This document shows positions 15,629 through 23,782 of a DNA stretch of 62,678 nt, piece after piece. Below the pieces are notes generated by a model. It made no database searches, was not told the DNA's origin, and worked only from the letters and a program-made list of their open reading frames with translations. Within the stretch, counting starts at the first letter, position 1; each line of letters begins with the position of its first letter. The position numbers and the translations under genes are program-made. Source of the stretch: Solirubrobacterales bacterium (GTDB taxonomy: Bacteria; Actinomycetota; Thermoleophilia; Solirubrobacterales; 70-9); assembly GCA_021155855.1 (NCBI GenBank), contig JAJNAZ010000013.1:1-62678 (forward strand). The letters run 5' to 3'.

Positions 15629-15778
15629 GCCGGCGCGACTTTTCGAGGGCCCGATCCCGGCTCACCATCGTACTGCGCTGATAACAAGTGCCCGTAATTC
15701 GGGGACGTCTTCGCTGAGCGCCGGGCGCCTACCGCATCGACGTCAACCAGGAAGCGATCGCACAGGGATGGCAGTGAA

Positions 15779-15804
15779 GCGGCCCGGGGTGATCCCCGGG
15801 CCGC
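15779..15804 (-). terminator. Strong intrinsic terminator hairpin
   Basis: An 11-bp perfect GC-rich stem (GCGGCCCGGGG and its complement) has a four-base loop. It lies about 50 bases past the TAG at 15854-15856 where the fasciclin gene should end, and it could also stop plus-strand transcription from the SnoaL genes. Confidence 0.75.
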
Positions 15805-15853
15805 TCGGTCTCGCGCGCGAATGGGCAGCCGCGCTTGAGTTTGCCGTTTGGCG

Positions 15854-16428
15854 CTACAGCTCGAAGGCCGCAGGACACCGTCGATGACGTGGATGATCCC
15901 GTTCGAGACCTTGGCGGCGTTCGGCGCGGCGATCGTGATCGTCCGACCGGTCGCGTCGGTCAGCTCGGCCGACCCTCGGGCCTTGGTGAGGAACGAGTTC
16001 TGCAGCAGCGTCGGGATCCGCTTAGTGTTCACGACCTGCTTCGCGGCTCGGCGGCCGGGAGCGACGTGGTACTTGAGCACCTGCTTCACCGCCGGCAGGC
16101 CGAGGGCCGCCGTTGCGTTGAAGGCGTCCGCTTCGGTGGCCGCCCCGGTCAGATCCAGAAACGCCTGATCGGTGGGCGCGAAGACGGTGAGCTGGCGGCG
16201 GCCGTCGAGCTTGTCGTCGAGCCCGGTCGCGATGACCGCCTCGCGGAGGATGTCGAAATCGGCCGGGTTGGTGTCGAACCCGCTCGGGCCGGAGATCCTT
16301 ACGACCTTCTCGACGATCGTCTTGCCCTTCTTGCCGGCGCTCTTGCCCTCCTTGTCGGCGAGAGCCGGTGCCGCGGTGAGCGCGAGGGCGGTGCCGATGC
16401 TTGCCACTGAGACGAAGAACCTACGCAT
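15854..16428 (-). CDS. Secreted fasciclin (FAS1) domain protein, probable frame break at the end
   Basis: A signal peptide (SIGTALALTAAPALA) is followed by one FAS1 domain with the H1 region TVFAPTDQAF near residue 85, YHVAPG near residue 121 and the end segment GIIHVIDGVLRP. FAS1 proteins are secreted adhesion or matrix proteins. As read, the frame runs on for about 85 low-complexity residues to 15592, through the terminator hairpin and into the SnoaL gene. One added base near 15862-15866 would give the natural end LRPFEL and a stop at 15854, so I give that extent. ATG 16428 has AAAGGAG upstream. Confidence 0.8.
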
Positions 16429-16487
16429 GAGTCAACTCCTTTTGGGTCGGATGATGTCCAAGGTCTGTTCAGACCGACATGAGCGAA

Positions 16488-16515
16488 AGTATCAGTTATG
16501 ACCGCGACATGTCCA
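16488..16515 (-). promoter_or_regulatory. Probable sigma-70-type promoter of the fasciclin gene
   Basis: On the minus strand TGGACA (16515-16510) and GATACT (16493-16488) are separated by 16 bases. The transcript would carry a leader of about 55 bases with the ribosome site AAAGGAG. It lies in the divergent region shared with the CarH-like regulator gene. Confidence 0.5.
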
Positions 16516-16605
16516 GGGTTCGCCCTAAGTTCTTGTTAACCTGCCGGGGCACGTCGCACAGGAGAGCGGGCGAAGGGTCCCGGCTTCCTGTCAAGGTCCT
16601 GCCCA

Positions 16606-17487
16606 ATGTCTGCCCGGCCACAGCAAGAGCAAGAACGCGTCCGGATCGGCGAGCTCAGCCGGCGCACCGGGGTGCACGCCGACACGATCCGTGTGTGGGA
16701 GCGTCGCTACGACCTGGTCGAACCGCAGCGCACCCCGAAGGGCTATCGGCTCTACTCGAGCGCAGACGAGGACGTCATCCGGGCGATGCGCGAGCTCACC
16801 GCGAAGGGCGTAGCCGCGGCCGAAGCGGCGGCGCTCGCTCGCCGCGGGGCCGAGGCGCCGGCCCCACCCTCGTCCGGCGTGCTCGACCCGACGGTGCAGG
16901 CCCGCCGCCTGCGCCGCGCCCTCGAGGCGTTCAACGAGGAGGAGGCAAACGCGATACTCGACGAGTGCCTGGCGGGCCTCTCGCTCGCTAGGGTCGTCGA
17001 GGACGTGATCCCAGCGGCGATGGCCGAGATCGGGAGCCGCTGGCAGGACGGTCAGGCAACGGTCGCTCAGGAGCACTTCGCGTCGAACGTCGTTCGCGGC
17101 CGCCTGCTGGGCCTCGCGCGTGGCTGGGGCGCCGGCGCCGGCCCGCTCGCGCTGCTGGCCTGCCTGCCCGGCGAGCTCCACGACCTCGGCTTGATCGCGT
17201 TCGGGCTTTCGTTGCGCCAGCGTGGCTGGCGGATCGCCTATCTCGGCGCCGACACCCCGCTCGACACGCTCGACGATGCGGTGAATCGGCTGCGACCGCG
17301 GGTGGTCGTCCTCACCGCCTCGGAACCAAGCCGGCTCGCCGCCGTCGCCACGGAGCTGCGCGCGCTGGCCGTGCGCGTCCCGGTCTCGGTCGGGGGGCGT
17401 GCCGCCTCAGCCTCGCCGATCGCAGGCGTGACGATGCTCGAGGGCATCGCCTCGAGTGAGGCCTTCGATCGCTTCCGCTCGCTTTGA
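16606..17487 (+). CDS. CarH/LitR-like MerR regulator with B12-binding domain
   Basis: The 293-residue protein has an N-terminal MerR helix-turn-helix (IGELSRRTGVHADTIRVWERRY), a four-helix B12-binding domain (about 95-170) and a Rossmann-type B12 domain. Key residues match the CarH photoreceptor: W146 and E156-H157 (the Wx9EH motif) and H192 in ELHDLGL, the lower axial cobalt ligand, with the same 10 and 35 residue spacings as W131, E141-H142 and H177 of Thermus CarH. The residue after the Trp is Q147, whereas CarH has the light-state ligand H132. In the dark such proteins bind adenosylcobalamin and repress light-induced genes. The ATG at 16606 lacks a strong ribosome site. It is divergent from the fasciclin gene. 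Confidence 0.88.
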   Translation: MSARPQQEQERVRIGELSRRTGVHADTIRVWERRYDLVEPQRTPKGYRLYSSADEDVIRAMRELTAKGVAAAEAAALARRGAEAPAPPSSGVLDPTVQARRLRRALEAFNEEEANAILDECLAGLSLARVVEDVIPAAMAEIGSRWQDGQATVAQEHFASNVVRGRLLGLARGWGAGAGPLALLACLPGELHDLGLIAFGLSLRQRGWRIAYLGADTPLDTLDDAVNRLRPRVVVLTASEPSRLAAVATELRALAVRVPVSVGGRAASASPIAGVTMLEGIASSEAFDRFRSL

Positions 17488-17586
17488 GCTTTGTCCTGCG
17501 CGCGGGCTCGCGCCATAGAAGCTCGCTGAAGTCCTGCTGACGCATCAGATCGGCGACCCCAGCCGGGGCACCGTAGGATTGCGACC

Positions 17587-17988
17587 GTGCCGTTCACGCT
17601 CCGGAACCTCAAGGAGGACCTAGAGGACGTCGGGTCCAGGTTCGACGGCGCGCCGGACCTGGAGTTCCGCTTGGCGACCGAGGCTCTCGAGCTCGAGCAA
17701 TCCGGCCTGGGCTACCAGCGCGTCCCGCCCGGCCATCGCTTTCCGTACGGCCATACGCACAAGGAGCAGGAGGAGGTGTACGTGGTCGTGCGCGGGAGCG
17801 GGCGGATGAAGCTCGACGACGAGATCGTCGAGCTCGAGGAGTGGGACGCGGTGCGCGTCCCGCCCGGTACGTGGCGGGGCTACGAGGCCGGGCCCGAGGG
17901 TCTCGAGATCCTCGTCATCGGCGCGCCCAATCTCGGCGAGGATCCGCGCGAAGACGTCGAGGGCCAGCGCGACTGGTGGGCTGACTAG
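17587..17988 (+). CDS. Single-domain cupin protein
   Basis: The protein has 133 residues with cupin motif 1 as GHTHKEQEEVYVVVRGSG near residue 55-72 and motif 2 as AVRVPPGTWRGYEAG. Histidines and glutamates for one metal site are present (H56, H58, E62/E63), although the motif-2 His is replaced. Cupins include isomerases, dioxygenases and sensors. GTG at 17587 follows TAGGAT by seven bases, so the mRNA is probably leaderless. It stands alone after the CarH-like gene. Confidence 0.87.
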   Translation: MPFTLRNLKEDLEDVGSRFDGAPDLEFRLATEALELEQSGLGYQRVPPGHRFPYGHTHKEQEEVYVVVRGSGRMKLDDEIVELEEWDAVRVPPGTWRGYEAGPEGLEILVIGAPNLGEDPREDVEGQRDWWAD

Positions 17989-18135
17989 CGCCACGTAGGT
18001 GAACATGAAGCGGGGAGAGGTAACTCACTCAGCCGAGGGCAGTGCACGCTCCCCTTCTAGCTGGTAGACCAGCCAGAAGGCGGATGACGGCGGCCTCGCG
18101 CCGATGCGGTGAGCTTCACCGGTGGGCGTTGACGA

Positions 18136-19737
18136 TCAGTCAAACACCGGCCACGCGGGCTCAGGGGCTCCCGGCGGCCGGCCGGCCGGGTGGCCGATGC
18201 TCGGCGGTTTGCGCGGCGGCATATGGACCGAGCTGTAGACGCGCTCGCACGTGGAGCCCTTCGGCGTGTGAGCGCGGGTAAACGCACCGACCGCGATCCT
18301 CGGCCGCTGAGCCGCGTCCGCGGACGCCCCTTCGGTGCCCACGATCCGGTCGCCGGGATCGGCGATCACCATGTCGGTGCCCGGGCCACAGTCGACCACG
18401 TCGTCGCCGGTGCGGTCGCGCACGACGATGCGGTCGTCGCCGCGGCCGGCCACCATGCGATTTCTTCCCTGGGCGTCGAAGAGCGAGTCGCTGCCGCGGT
18501 TGCCGATCGACACGTCGGGCCCGGGACCGCCCTGCAGCAGGTCGTGGCCCGAGTTGCCTTTGAGCCGGTCTCCTCCGGCCAAGGACATCAGGTCGTCGTG
18601 GCCGCCGCCGCCGCGCAGGCGGTTGGCGCCCCGACCGGCGAGCACCTGGTCGTGGCCGGCGCCGGCGAGGATCTTGACGTCGCCCTTTTCGGCCCTGAAC
18701 TCGTCGTTTCCGCTCGTCCCCAGTATTGGGCTCTTGGCCGACGAACCCGGGTGGATCGCTTGCCCGGCCGTGCCGCGGGCCGCCCCGGAGACCACGGCGC
18801 GCGGCCTCGCCGAGCGGCGGGCCGCGCCAAAGCAGCTGGGTACGGGTGCGCAGCTGTCCTGGCCGGCCAGAGACTCGGCCGTGGCGGTGATGCCGGGGCC
18901 CTGCTTCAGGGTCACGCGGGTCGCTCCGAGGTACACACGGGCGTACGGGGCGGGTGGCCTGTTCTGGTAGTAGGAATCGCTGGGGTTGTAGGAATACCAG
19001 TTGATCAGAGCCGGGTTGACCGATGACGGCGTGATCGCGGGATCGCCCGAAGGGTTGATTCCGAGAGCCCCACCCGTGCCCGGCCAGGTGAACCACGAGT
19101 ACCAGTCACCAGTCCCCGTCTTCGAGGGCACCGTCCAGTCCCAGTCCGCGCCCTGCAGCGCCTCCTCTTCCTGGATCAAGTCCGAGATCACCGCCTTGAG
19201 CACGCTGACAAGCGCATCTGCGATGGCCTCTCCGGCCGCCGCGGCCTCGCTTTCCGGCGGGAACAGGTTGCCCGCGACCGCATCCTCGGAGAGCGAGCCG
19301 GCCAAACTTTCAAGGAATGTCTTGAGGAGCCCATCCGCCGTGATCGCCGTGTAGCTGACCTCCGATCCGTCGGGTCCGATCATGTACGGGAACCCGGTGT
19401 TGAAGGCCGGGTCGACCTCGCCGGCGTCCGGCGCCTTGACCGGCACGTCCTCGGGAGCGAGCAACGGGAAATTGGTCTCCTTGGAGCCGCACTGAAGGGC
19501 CGCAGGACCGGATCCAACCTGGAAGCCGAGCTCCGGGTTCACCGGCGTGGTCGACTCGTTCGCGGTGCCACACGGGTCGATGTCGGTGCTGGCGCGGGCG
19601 CTTCCCACCAGGCCGAGCTCGGACCCGACCGGGGTGAGCAGGAGCGTCCCGATCGTGATCAGGCCGGCCGTCGCCAGGGTCAGCCGGCGCCGAGCGAGCG
19701 CCCGCAGGTGCGGCCGATCCAACACCGCGACCTCCAC
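18136..19737 (-). CDS. Secreted RTX-like calcium-binding repeat protein
   Basis: The 533-residue protein has a signal peptide (LATAGLITIGTLLLTPVGSELG) and a central region of about 300 residues without recognised domain (WDWTVPSKTGTGDWYSWF). Glycine-aspartate nonapeptide-like repeats follow at about residues 340-467 (GTSGNDEF, AGAGHDQV, GGGGHDDL, GNSGHDLL, RGDDRIVV). Such repeats form calcium-bound beta-rolls outside the cell. The C-terminal 60 residues are proline/arginine-rich. GTG at 19737 has GAGGAGGG upstream. In these bacteria such proteins are often surface or esterase-associated; no catalytic motif is visible here. Confidence 0.83.
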   Translation of the reverse strand: MEVAVLDRPHLRALARRRLTLATAGLITIGTLLLTPVGSELGLVGSARASTDIDPCGTANESTTPVNPELGFQVGSGPAALQCGSKETNFPLLAPEDVPVKAPDAGEVDPAFNTGFPYMIGPDGSEVSYTAITADGLLKTFLESLAGSLSEDAVAGNLFPPESEAAAAGEAIADALVSVLKAVISDLIQEEEALQGADWDWTVPSKTGTGDWYSWFTWPGTGGALGINPSGDPAITPSSVNPALINWYSYNPSDSYYQNRPPAPYARVYLGATRVTLKQGPGITATAESLAGQDSCAPVPSCFGAARRSARPRAVVSGAARGTAGQAIHPGSSAKSPILGTSGNDEFRAEKGDVKILAGAGHDQVLAGRGANRLRGGGGHDDLMSLAGGDRLKGNSGHDLLQGGPGPDVSIGNRGSDSLFDAQGRNRMVAGRGDDRIVVRDRTGDDVVDCGPGTDMVIADPGDRIVGTEGASADAAQRPRIAVGAFTRAHTPKGSTCERVYSSVHMPPRKPPSIGHPAGRPPGAPEPAWPVFD

Positions 19738-19952
19738 GTGAATTCCCTCCTCGCCGCCCCGCAGATTCGCGGTCCGGCATCGTCCGAGTGGCGGGCTCAG
19801 CCTAACCGAGATCCAAGGCCGGTCAAGTGGGCCGCTCGCCCGCCATTGGTCGAAGGCTCCGCTCATGCGGGCCTCGCCTGATCCGCGACCTCGGCGCGCT
19901 CAGCGAACGAGAAAGTCCGGAGCGAAGGGCTGCTGATTGGACTGGCAGACTG

Positions 19953-20101
19953 CCAAGAATCCCTTCCATCTTGACGGCGTTGGGGTAGCCCGAGTTGGGG
20001 TCATAGGTCTGGTTGACCAGCAGGATCGGGTTCGGGGTCGAGGCGTTCCACGGGCCGCGGTACGCGTCCTCGCCCTCCACCCGCCAATTGGCGCAGGGCG
20101 C
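19953..20101 (-). pseudogene. Fragment of a TAP-like alpha/beta hydrolase
   Basis: About 50 residues on the minus strand (APCANWRVEGEDAYRG, then PNPILLVNQTYDPNSGYPNA) match the C-terminal acid-residue region of secreted TAP-like alpha/beta hydrolases, where CxxW, ANPIL and DPxTPY are typical. The nucleophile domain and the final His segment are absent and the frame runs into unrelated sequence. This is a decayed remnant. An 85-codon frame covering it is open but is not a convincing protein. Confidence 0.55.
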
Positions 20102-20222
20102 CCACTCCCACGGTGAACCTGTTCGCCCCGGCTCCGCGTGTCAACCGCGCCGGCGGTGGCCCGAACCAGGTGGCGAGCGCGTCCGTGAGCCCCCTCGCCG
20201 GCTATTCATACAGACGAGAAGA

Positions 20223-20241
20223 GCCCCCTCATCGAGGGGGC
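20223..20241 (-). terminator. Intrinsic terminator
   Basis: GCCCCCTC and its complement form an eight-base stem with a three-base loop. On the minus strand the T-rich run TCTTCTCGTCT follows. It closes the small gene 20285-20533 and sits immediately downstream of the orphan start motif at 20246-20264. Confidence 0.75.
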
Positions 20242-20245
20242 GCGA

Positions 20246-20264
20246 CGCCCGCTGAGTATCTCGA
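20246..20264 (-). promoter_or_regulatory. Orphan copy of the leaderless start motif
   Basis: Read on the minus strand this is TCGAGATACTCAGCGGGCG, matching the conserved region before the SnoaL genes, but the expected ATG is TCG. Only the terminator hairpin follows. Confidence 0.4.
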
Positions 20265-20284
20265 TCCGATTGCTTGATCTCCTT

Positions 20285-20533
20285 TTAGTCGCCTTCGACT
20301 GCCACCCACCTTGGATGCTCGAAGAAGGCCACCCACTCGGTGTCGTCCTCGAACCGGACCTCCCACTCGCGCATGATGCCCGCGTCCTCCTCGCGTTGGA
20401 AGCGGAACTCCCACGCGGGCGAGTGCGGGTCGGCGCCCATCGGAGGGACTCGGCCGACGTGGAAGCCGTCCTCCCACTCGATGACGATGTCCTCGCGGGT
20501 CAGCTCGGTCGTCGTGTTGCTCGTCTCGGGCAT
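20285..20533 (-). CDS. Small acidic hypothetical protein (82 aa)
   Basis: It is rich in Glu, Asp and Trp (IVIEWEDGFHVGRVPP, WEFRFQREEDAGIMREWEVR) with no membrane helix. The ATG at 20533 has a clear AGGAGG site, and a terminator follows at 20223-20241, so it is a well-defined single gene. The pattern of alternating acidic and aromatic residues suggests a small beta-rich domain. No function is recognised. Confidence 0.75.
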   Translation of the reverse strand: MPETSNTTTELTREDIVIEWEDGFHVGRVPPMGADPHSPAWEFRFQREEDAGIMREWEVRFEDDTEWVAFFEHPRWVAVEGD

Positions 20534-20731
20534 CTCGCCTCCTTTCGCCCCCGCTATTGCGCGGGCTCGCTCTCTGCGTTCGCTGTTGTGACGGCGGGTC
20601 CGGGAGCACGACGCCCGAACCCTTACCGACGGATGGCCGGTACGAGCGTTCTTCAGCGCTCGCGTTCGAGCTCCTCCTCGAGGGGCATCGCCGTGGTCTG
20701 GGCACGAACCTCGCGCCAGGCGAGCGCCTGG

Positions 20732-20908
20732 TTACGCCAAGAAGATGGTCGCCAGTGAAACCGCGACCAGGAGCGCCCCCACCGTCACCACGATTCCCAG
20801 GAGATAGCGCAGGAACCGCTCAGAATCGAGGGGCGACGGCGGTAGCTTCGTGCGGGGAGGTTGCGGGGGAGGTGGGAGCGTTGGATGCGGCTCGCGGGAC
20901 ACTTTCAC
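20732..20908 (-). CDS. Small single-helix membrane protein (58 aa)
   Basis: A proline-rich N-terminus (PTLPPPPQPPRTKLPPSP) is followed by one C-terminal hydrophobic helix (YLLGIVVTVGALLVAVSL), the layout of a tail-anchored peptide. I suggest the GTG at 20908; the frame is open to 20989. The ribosome site is weak. The function is unknown, and it could be a chance frame, although the helix is well formed. Confidence 0.45.
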   Translation of the reverse strand: MKVSREPHPTLPPPPQPPRTKLPPSPLDSERFLRYLLGIVVTVGALLVAVSLATIFLA

Positions 20909-21179
20909 GGCTTCGCTCGTTAGGGGGGATTTCCTTTCTTTCGAGCGGCGTGCAACGTTCCCGTCGCCGAGGCGCGCCCTGGGCATCAAGCCACGCCGGC
21001 GGACGGTGGGCCGAAGGCGCAGGGAGGTTCGGCTCCACCGCGCGTAGCTACTACGGGGGCAGGTATTTCTTCACCGAGAACTTCTAGGGGATTTTCGGCC
21101 CTCGAAGGGACGGAGCTCATGCCGTCACGGTGCCTGTCGACTCTGGCTCGCCTGGTAGGGGGTCTCGTAAGGGGCAGGG

Positions 21180-21458
21180 GTGGCTGCAGGCCGCGGCAAA
21201 CGTGAAAACGTTGTGCTCGTACGGGGCGAGGATTACAAGAGCGCAACCTCAAACGAAGCACAACGGTTGCGCAACATGGCCAAAAGGCTTGGCCTTTAGG
21301 TGCGCGTAAGGCAGCTCCGATCCGTCGAGGACTTGAATGAGCGGCTGCGGGTGCCGTCCGTTGACGCGGCCCGCGCGCCGGGGTCGGTCGTCACCATCGG
21401 TCCCGAGAGCGCCGCGCCCCGCGTATGTAGTTCAAGAGCGGGGAATCGCGGTCTTTAA
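21180..21458 (+). pseudogene. 93-codon frame with one internal TAG
   Basis: GTG at 21180 follows AAGGGG at a good distance. The frame reads VAAGRGKRENVVLVRGEDYK, then SATSNEAQRLRNMAKRLGL, a TAG at 21297-21299, then in the same frame VRVRQLRSVEDLNERLRVPS to a TAA at 21456-21458. The residues on both sides of the TAG look like one continuous helical protein. It may be an interrupted gene, a short 39-residue protein, or chance over a structured RNA. I do not recognise it. Confidence 0.35.
21241..21294 (+). ncRNA. Candidate structured RNA with two adjacent hairpins
   Basis: GCGCAACC (21241-21248) pairs perfectly with 21265-21272, and GGCCAA (21278-21283) pairs with TTGGCC (21289-21294) around a five-base loop followed by TTTA. 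The second hairpin resembles a terminator. The element overlaps the interrupted frame above, so it may be RNA structure inside an mRNA. Confidence 0.3.
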
Positions 21459-21633
21459 TCGCGGCCATCCGCTCCTTGCGTCCGGCTCTCCGCTTCTTGC
21501 GTGCGCCTTCCGCCTTGCCCTGTTCTGGGCCTTGATCTGCGCAAAACGCATCACGGGTGGCGGGCGCCGCTGGGGCAGCCGGGTATCCGCCCGTCGAGCA
21601 CCTTCTGCAGCGCAAGCCGACCACGGTCGCCGA

Positions 21634-22539
21634 CTACCCGGCACTCAATCCCTCGGCCAGGTCGCGCACCAGCCGCTCCACGCTGCCCGAGCCAGCCTCG
21701 ACGTGGTCCGGGTTCAACTCGGTGACCGTCACCCCGGCGAGTCTCGGCGAGGCCAACAGGGTGTGCAGCGCGCTCGCGGCCGCCTCATAAGGGATCCCCT
21801 CGTTGCGCCCCCAGTTCTCCGACAGGGGCGTGTCGGTGAAGTCGACGACGTCGACGTCGAAGTGCACCAGCAGACTTTGACTGTGCCTATCGAGGAGCGC
21901 GAGCGCGCCGGCGGCCGCGGCGGCCGGGTCGGCTGCAATCTCGCCGGCCGGGATCACCTTCATCCTCAGCCGCTCGATCGCTGCCCGTTCGTGCGCTTCT
22001 GATTGCACCTCGTCCCAGCCGAGCAGCACCGCTTGGTCGGGCTTGAGCAGCGGCACCCGTGGCCCCGCCCGCACGAGCTCGGCGCAGGCGCCTTGCTCGC
22101 CGAGCATGTGCGCCATCCCCATCCAATCGAGTGTGCCGGGGCGGACGCTCGCCGGCACGTTGAGGTCGGCGTGCGCGTCGAAGTAGATGACGCCAGGGCG
22201 ATGGCCATCCACGCTGTGTCCCGCGACCGTCCCCACCCCCACGGTGCAGTCGCCGCCGAGCACCAGCGTCAGCTCACCAGAGCCGGCCGCCTCCGCTACG
22301 CGGCGCGCAGTGTCGCTCACGATCTCCACCACTTGGTCGAGGTTTTGCGCCCGCCGGTTCTCGCGATCCGGCCGCCAGCGCCAGCCCTCGCGATCGCCGT
22401 GGTCCCGCGTTTCCAGCCCGCGCTCGCGCAGCCGCGCGACCAGCCCCGCATCTCGCAGCGCCTGCGGTGCGCGCTCCTGACCCGCCGCGAACGCTCCGGC
22501 GCTGGTGGGAACACCGATGACGCCGATCCGGCGGCTCAC
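21634..22539 (-). CDS. Arginase/agmatinase-family ureohydrolase
   Basis: The 301-residue protein has the family metal-binding motifs DAHADLN (D121, H123, D125) and HFDVDVVD (D228, D230), and E274 in TELNP. In the first motif GGDC the usual metal-binding histidine of GGDH is C98, a variant seen in a subset of arginase-like proteins. The family hydrolyses guanidino groups of arginine, agmatine or similar compounds to release urea. It lies 50 bp downstream of agmatine deiminase on the same strand, so agmatine or a related guanidine is the likely substrate. Exact activity is inference. Confidence 0.85.
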   Translation of the reverse strand: MSRRIGVIGVPTSAGAFAAGQERAPQALRDAGLVARLRERGLETRDHGDREGWRWRPDRENRRAQNLDQVVEIVSDTARRVAEAAGSGELTLVLGGDCTVGVGTVAGHSVDGHRPGVIYFDAHADLNVPASVRPGTLDWMGMAHMLGEQGACAELVRAGPRVPLLKPDQAVLLGWDEVQSEAHERAAIERLRMKVIPAGEIAADPAAAAAGALALLDRHSQSLLVHFDVDVVDFTDTPLSENWGRNEGIPYEAAASALHTLLASPRLAGVTVTELNPDHVEAGSGSVERLVRDLAEGLSAG

Positions 22540-22589
22540 CCGCCTGATGGTAAGGCGACTTCACTTCTGACTGCGACCCCGCTACGCGA

Positions 22590-23729
22590 TCAGCGAATCG
22601 TTCGGCGATTCGTGCAGGGCTCCGGAGCACGGCGGCCGCGAGCTGGAACCTGTTGGGTGATGCAGTGGATGTTGCCGCCGCCGAGCAGGATCTCGCGCGC
22701 GGGAACGCCGACCATCTCGCGGTCGGGAAAGCAGGAGCCGAGGATCTCGGCAACCTCATCGTCGAAGCGCCGATCGAGGAGGGGGAAGATCACCGCCCCG
22801 TTGGCGAGGTAGGAGTTGACGTACGACGCCGCGAGGCGGTCGCCGAGCCGCCGCGGCCTCGTTCCCGTCACCGCGTCGACCCCGGCGGCCTCGGTCTTGG
22901 TCATCGTCAGCGGGCCCGGAGAGGGCAGCCTGATGACCTCGAACGAGCGCCCGCGCGCATCGGTGGCCCGCTCGAGCCGCTCGTGCGCGTCGCGCGAGAT
23001 CTCGTGCTGAGGGTCCGACCTCTCGTCGCTCCAGCTGAGCAGAACGACGCCGGGCCGGACGAAGCAGGCCAGATTGTCCACGTGGCCGTCGGTCTCGTCG
23101 TTGTAGACGCCACGCCCGAGCCAGATGACCGTTTCGGCCCCGAGGTACCGGCGGAGGATCTCTTCGATTCGCTTTCTCGAGAGGCCGGGGTTCCGGTTTC
23201 GGTGCAGGAGACACTCCTCGGTCGCCAGGACCGTGCCGCCGCCGTCGGTGTGGATCGCCCCACCCTCGAGCACGATCGGAGCTCGGTAGCGATCCGCCGC
23301 CTCGACCTCGAGCATCCACGCGGCAACTCGCTCGTCGCGATCCCAGGGGTGGTAGAGGCCGCCGTCGTGCCCGCCCCAGGCGTTGAAATGCCAGTCGACG
23401 CCGCGCAGGCCGCCCGCCCGGTCGATGACGAAGGTCGGGCCGGTGTCTCGCAGCCAGGCGTCATCGGTCTCCATCTCCACGACCCGGATCGACGCCGAGA
23501 GAAGCGAGCGACAGCGCGCGAGCTCGGCCCTCGAGGCCGCCATCGTCACGGGCTCGAAGCGGTTCACCGCCTCGGCGACCTGAGCGAACGCGTCCTGCGC
23601 CGGCCTCGCGGCGTCGCGCCAGTTGTCGGGGCGCTCGGGCCAGGCGATCCAGCAGCCGGAGTGCGGCTCGAACTCGGCGGGCATTCGGTAGCCGTCCTCG
23701 GCCGGGGTCGAGTCGAGGGTCACGCTCAT
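22590..23729 (-). CDS. aguA: Agmatine deiminase
   Basis: The 379-residue porphyromonas-type peptidylarginine deiminase family protein has the whole agmatine deiminase signature. This includes EFEPHSGCWIAWPERPDNW at the N-terminus, DDAWLRDTGPTF, the EGGAIHTDGGGTVL segment, DETDGHVDNLACF with the catalytic His and Asp, and the nucleophile C356 in GGGNIHCITQQ. It converts agmatine to N-carbamoylputrescine and ammonia in the cytoplasm. The next enzyme of the path is encoded divergently 53 bp away. The C-terminal PEPCTNRRTIR tail is slightly longer than usual. Confidence 0.95.
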   Translation of the reverse strand: MSVTLDSTPAEDGYRMPAEFEPHSGCWIAWPERPDNWRDAARPAQDAFAQVAEAVNRFEPVTMAASRAELARCRSLLSASIRVVEMETDDAWLRDTGPTFVIDRAGGLRGVDWHFNAWGGHDGGLYHPWDRDERVAAWMLEVEAADRYRAPIVLEGGAIHTDGGGTVLATEECLLHRNRNPGLSRKRIEEILRRYLGAETVIWLGRGVYNDETDGHVDNLACFVRPGVVLLSWSDERSDPQHEISRDAHERLERATDARGRSFEVIRLPSPGPLTMTKTEAAGVDAVTGTRPRRLGDRLAASYVNSYLANGAVIFPLLDRRFDDEVAEILGSCFPDREMVGVPAREILLGGGNIHCITQQVPARGRRAPEPCTNRRTIR

Positions 23730-23782
23730 CGCCCCACTCTATGAGTGCGGCTCCCCGATGAAGCGCCGCTACAGTCACCGGC

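Larger units (their letters stand above)
20909..21633. other. 725-bp region without a firm gene, atypical composition
   Basis: Parts are less GC-rich than the rest of the window, especially 21190-21330 and 21420-21560. It holds the two-hairpin element at 21241-21294 and the interrupted frame 21180-21458. Minus-strand frames near 21430-21600 are Lys/Arg-rich (KKRRAGRKERMAAIKDRD) but have no start signals. It looks like decayed or acquired DNA. Confidence 0.5.

Noticed and set aside
16455-16480. GGTCTGTTCAGACC as a CarH operator
   Set aside because: The palindrome has only five-base arms and lies in the fasciclin leader; I cannot tie it to the CarH-like protein.
20548-20575. A plus-strand CGCTATTGCGCGGGCTCG resembling the leaderless start module
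   Set aside because: The GATACT box is not kept, there is no start codon at the right distance, and the gene here is on the other strand.
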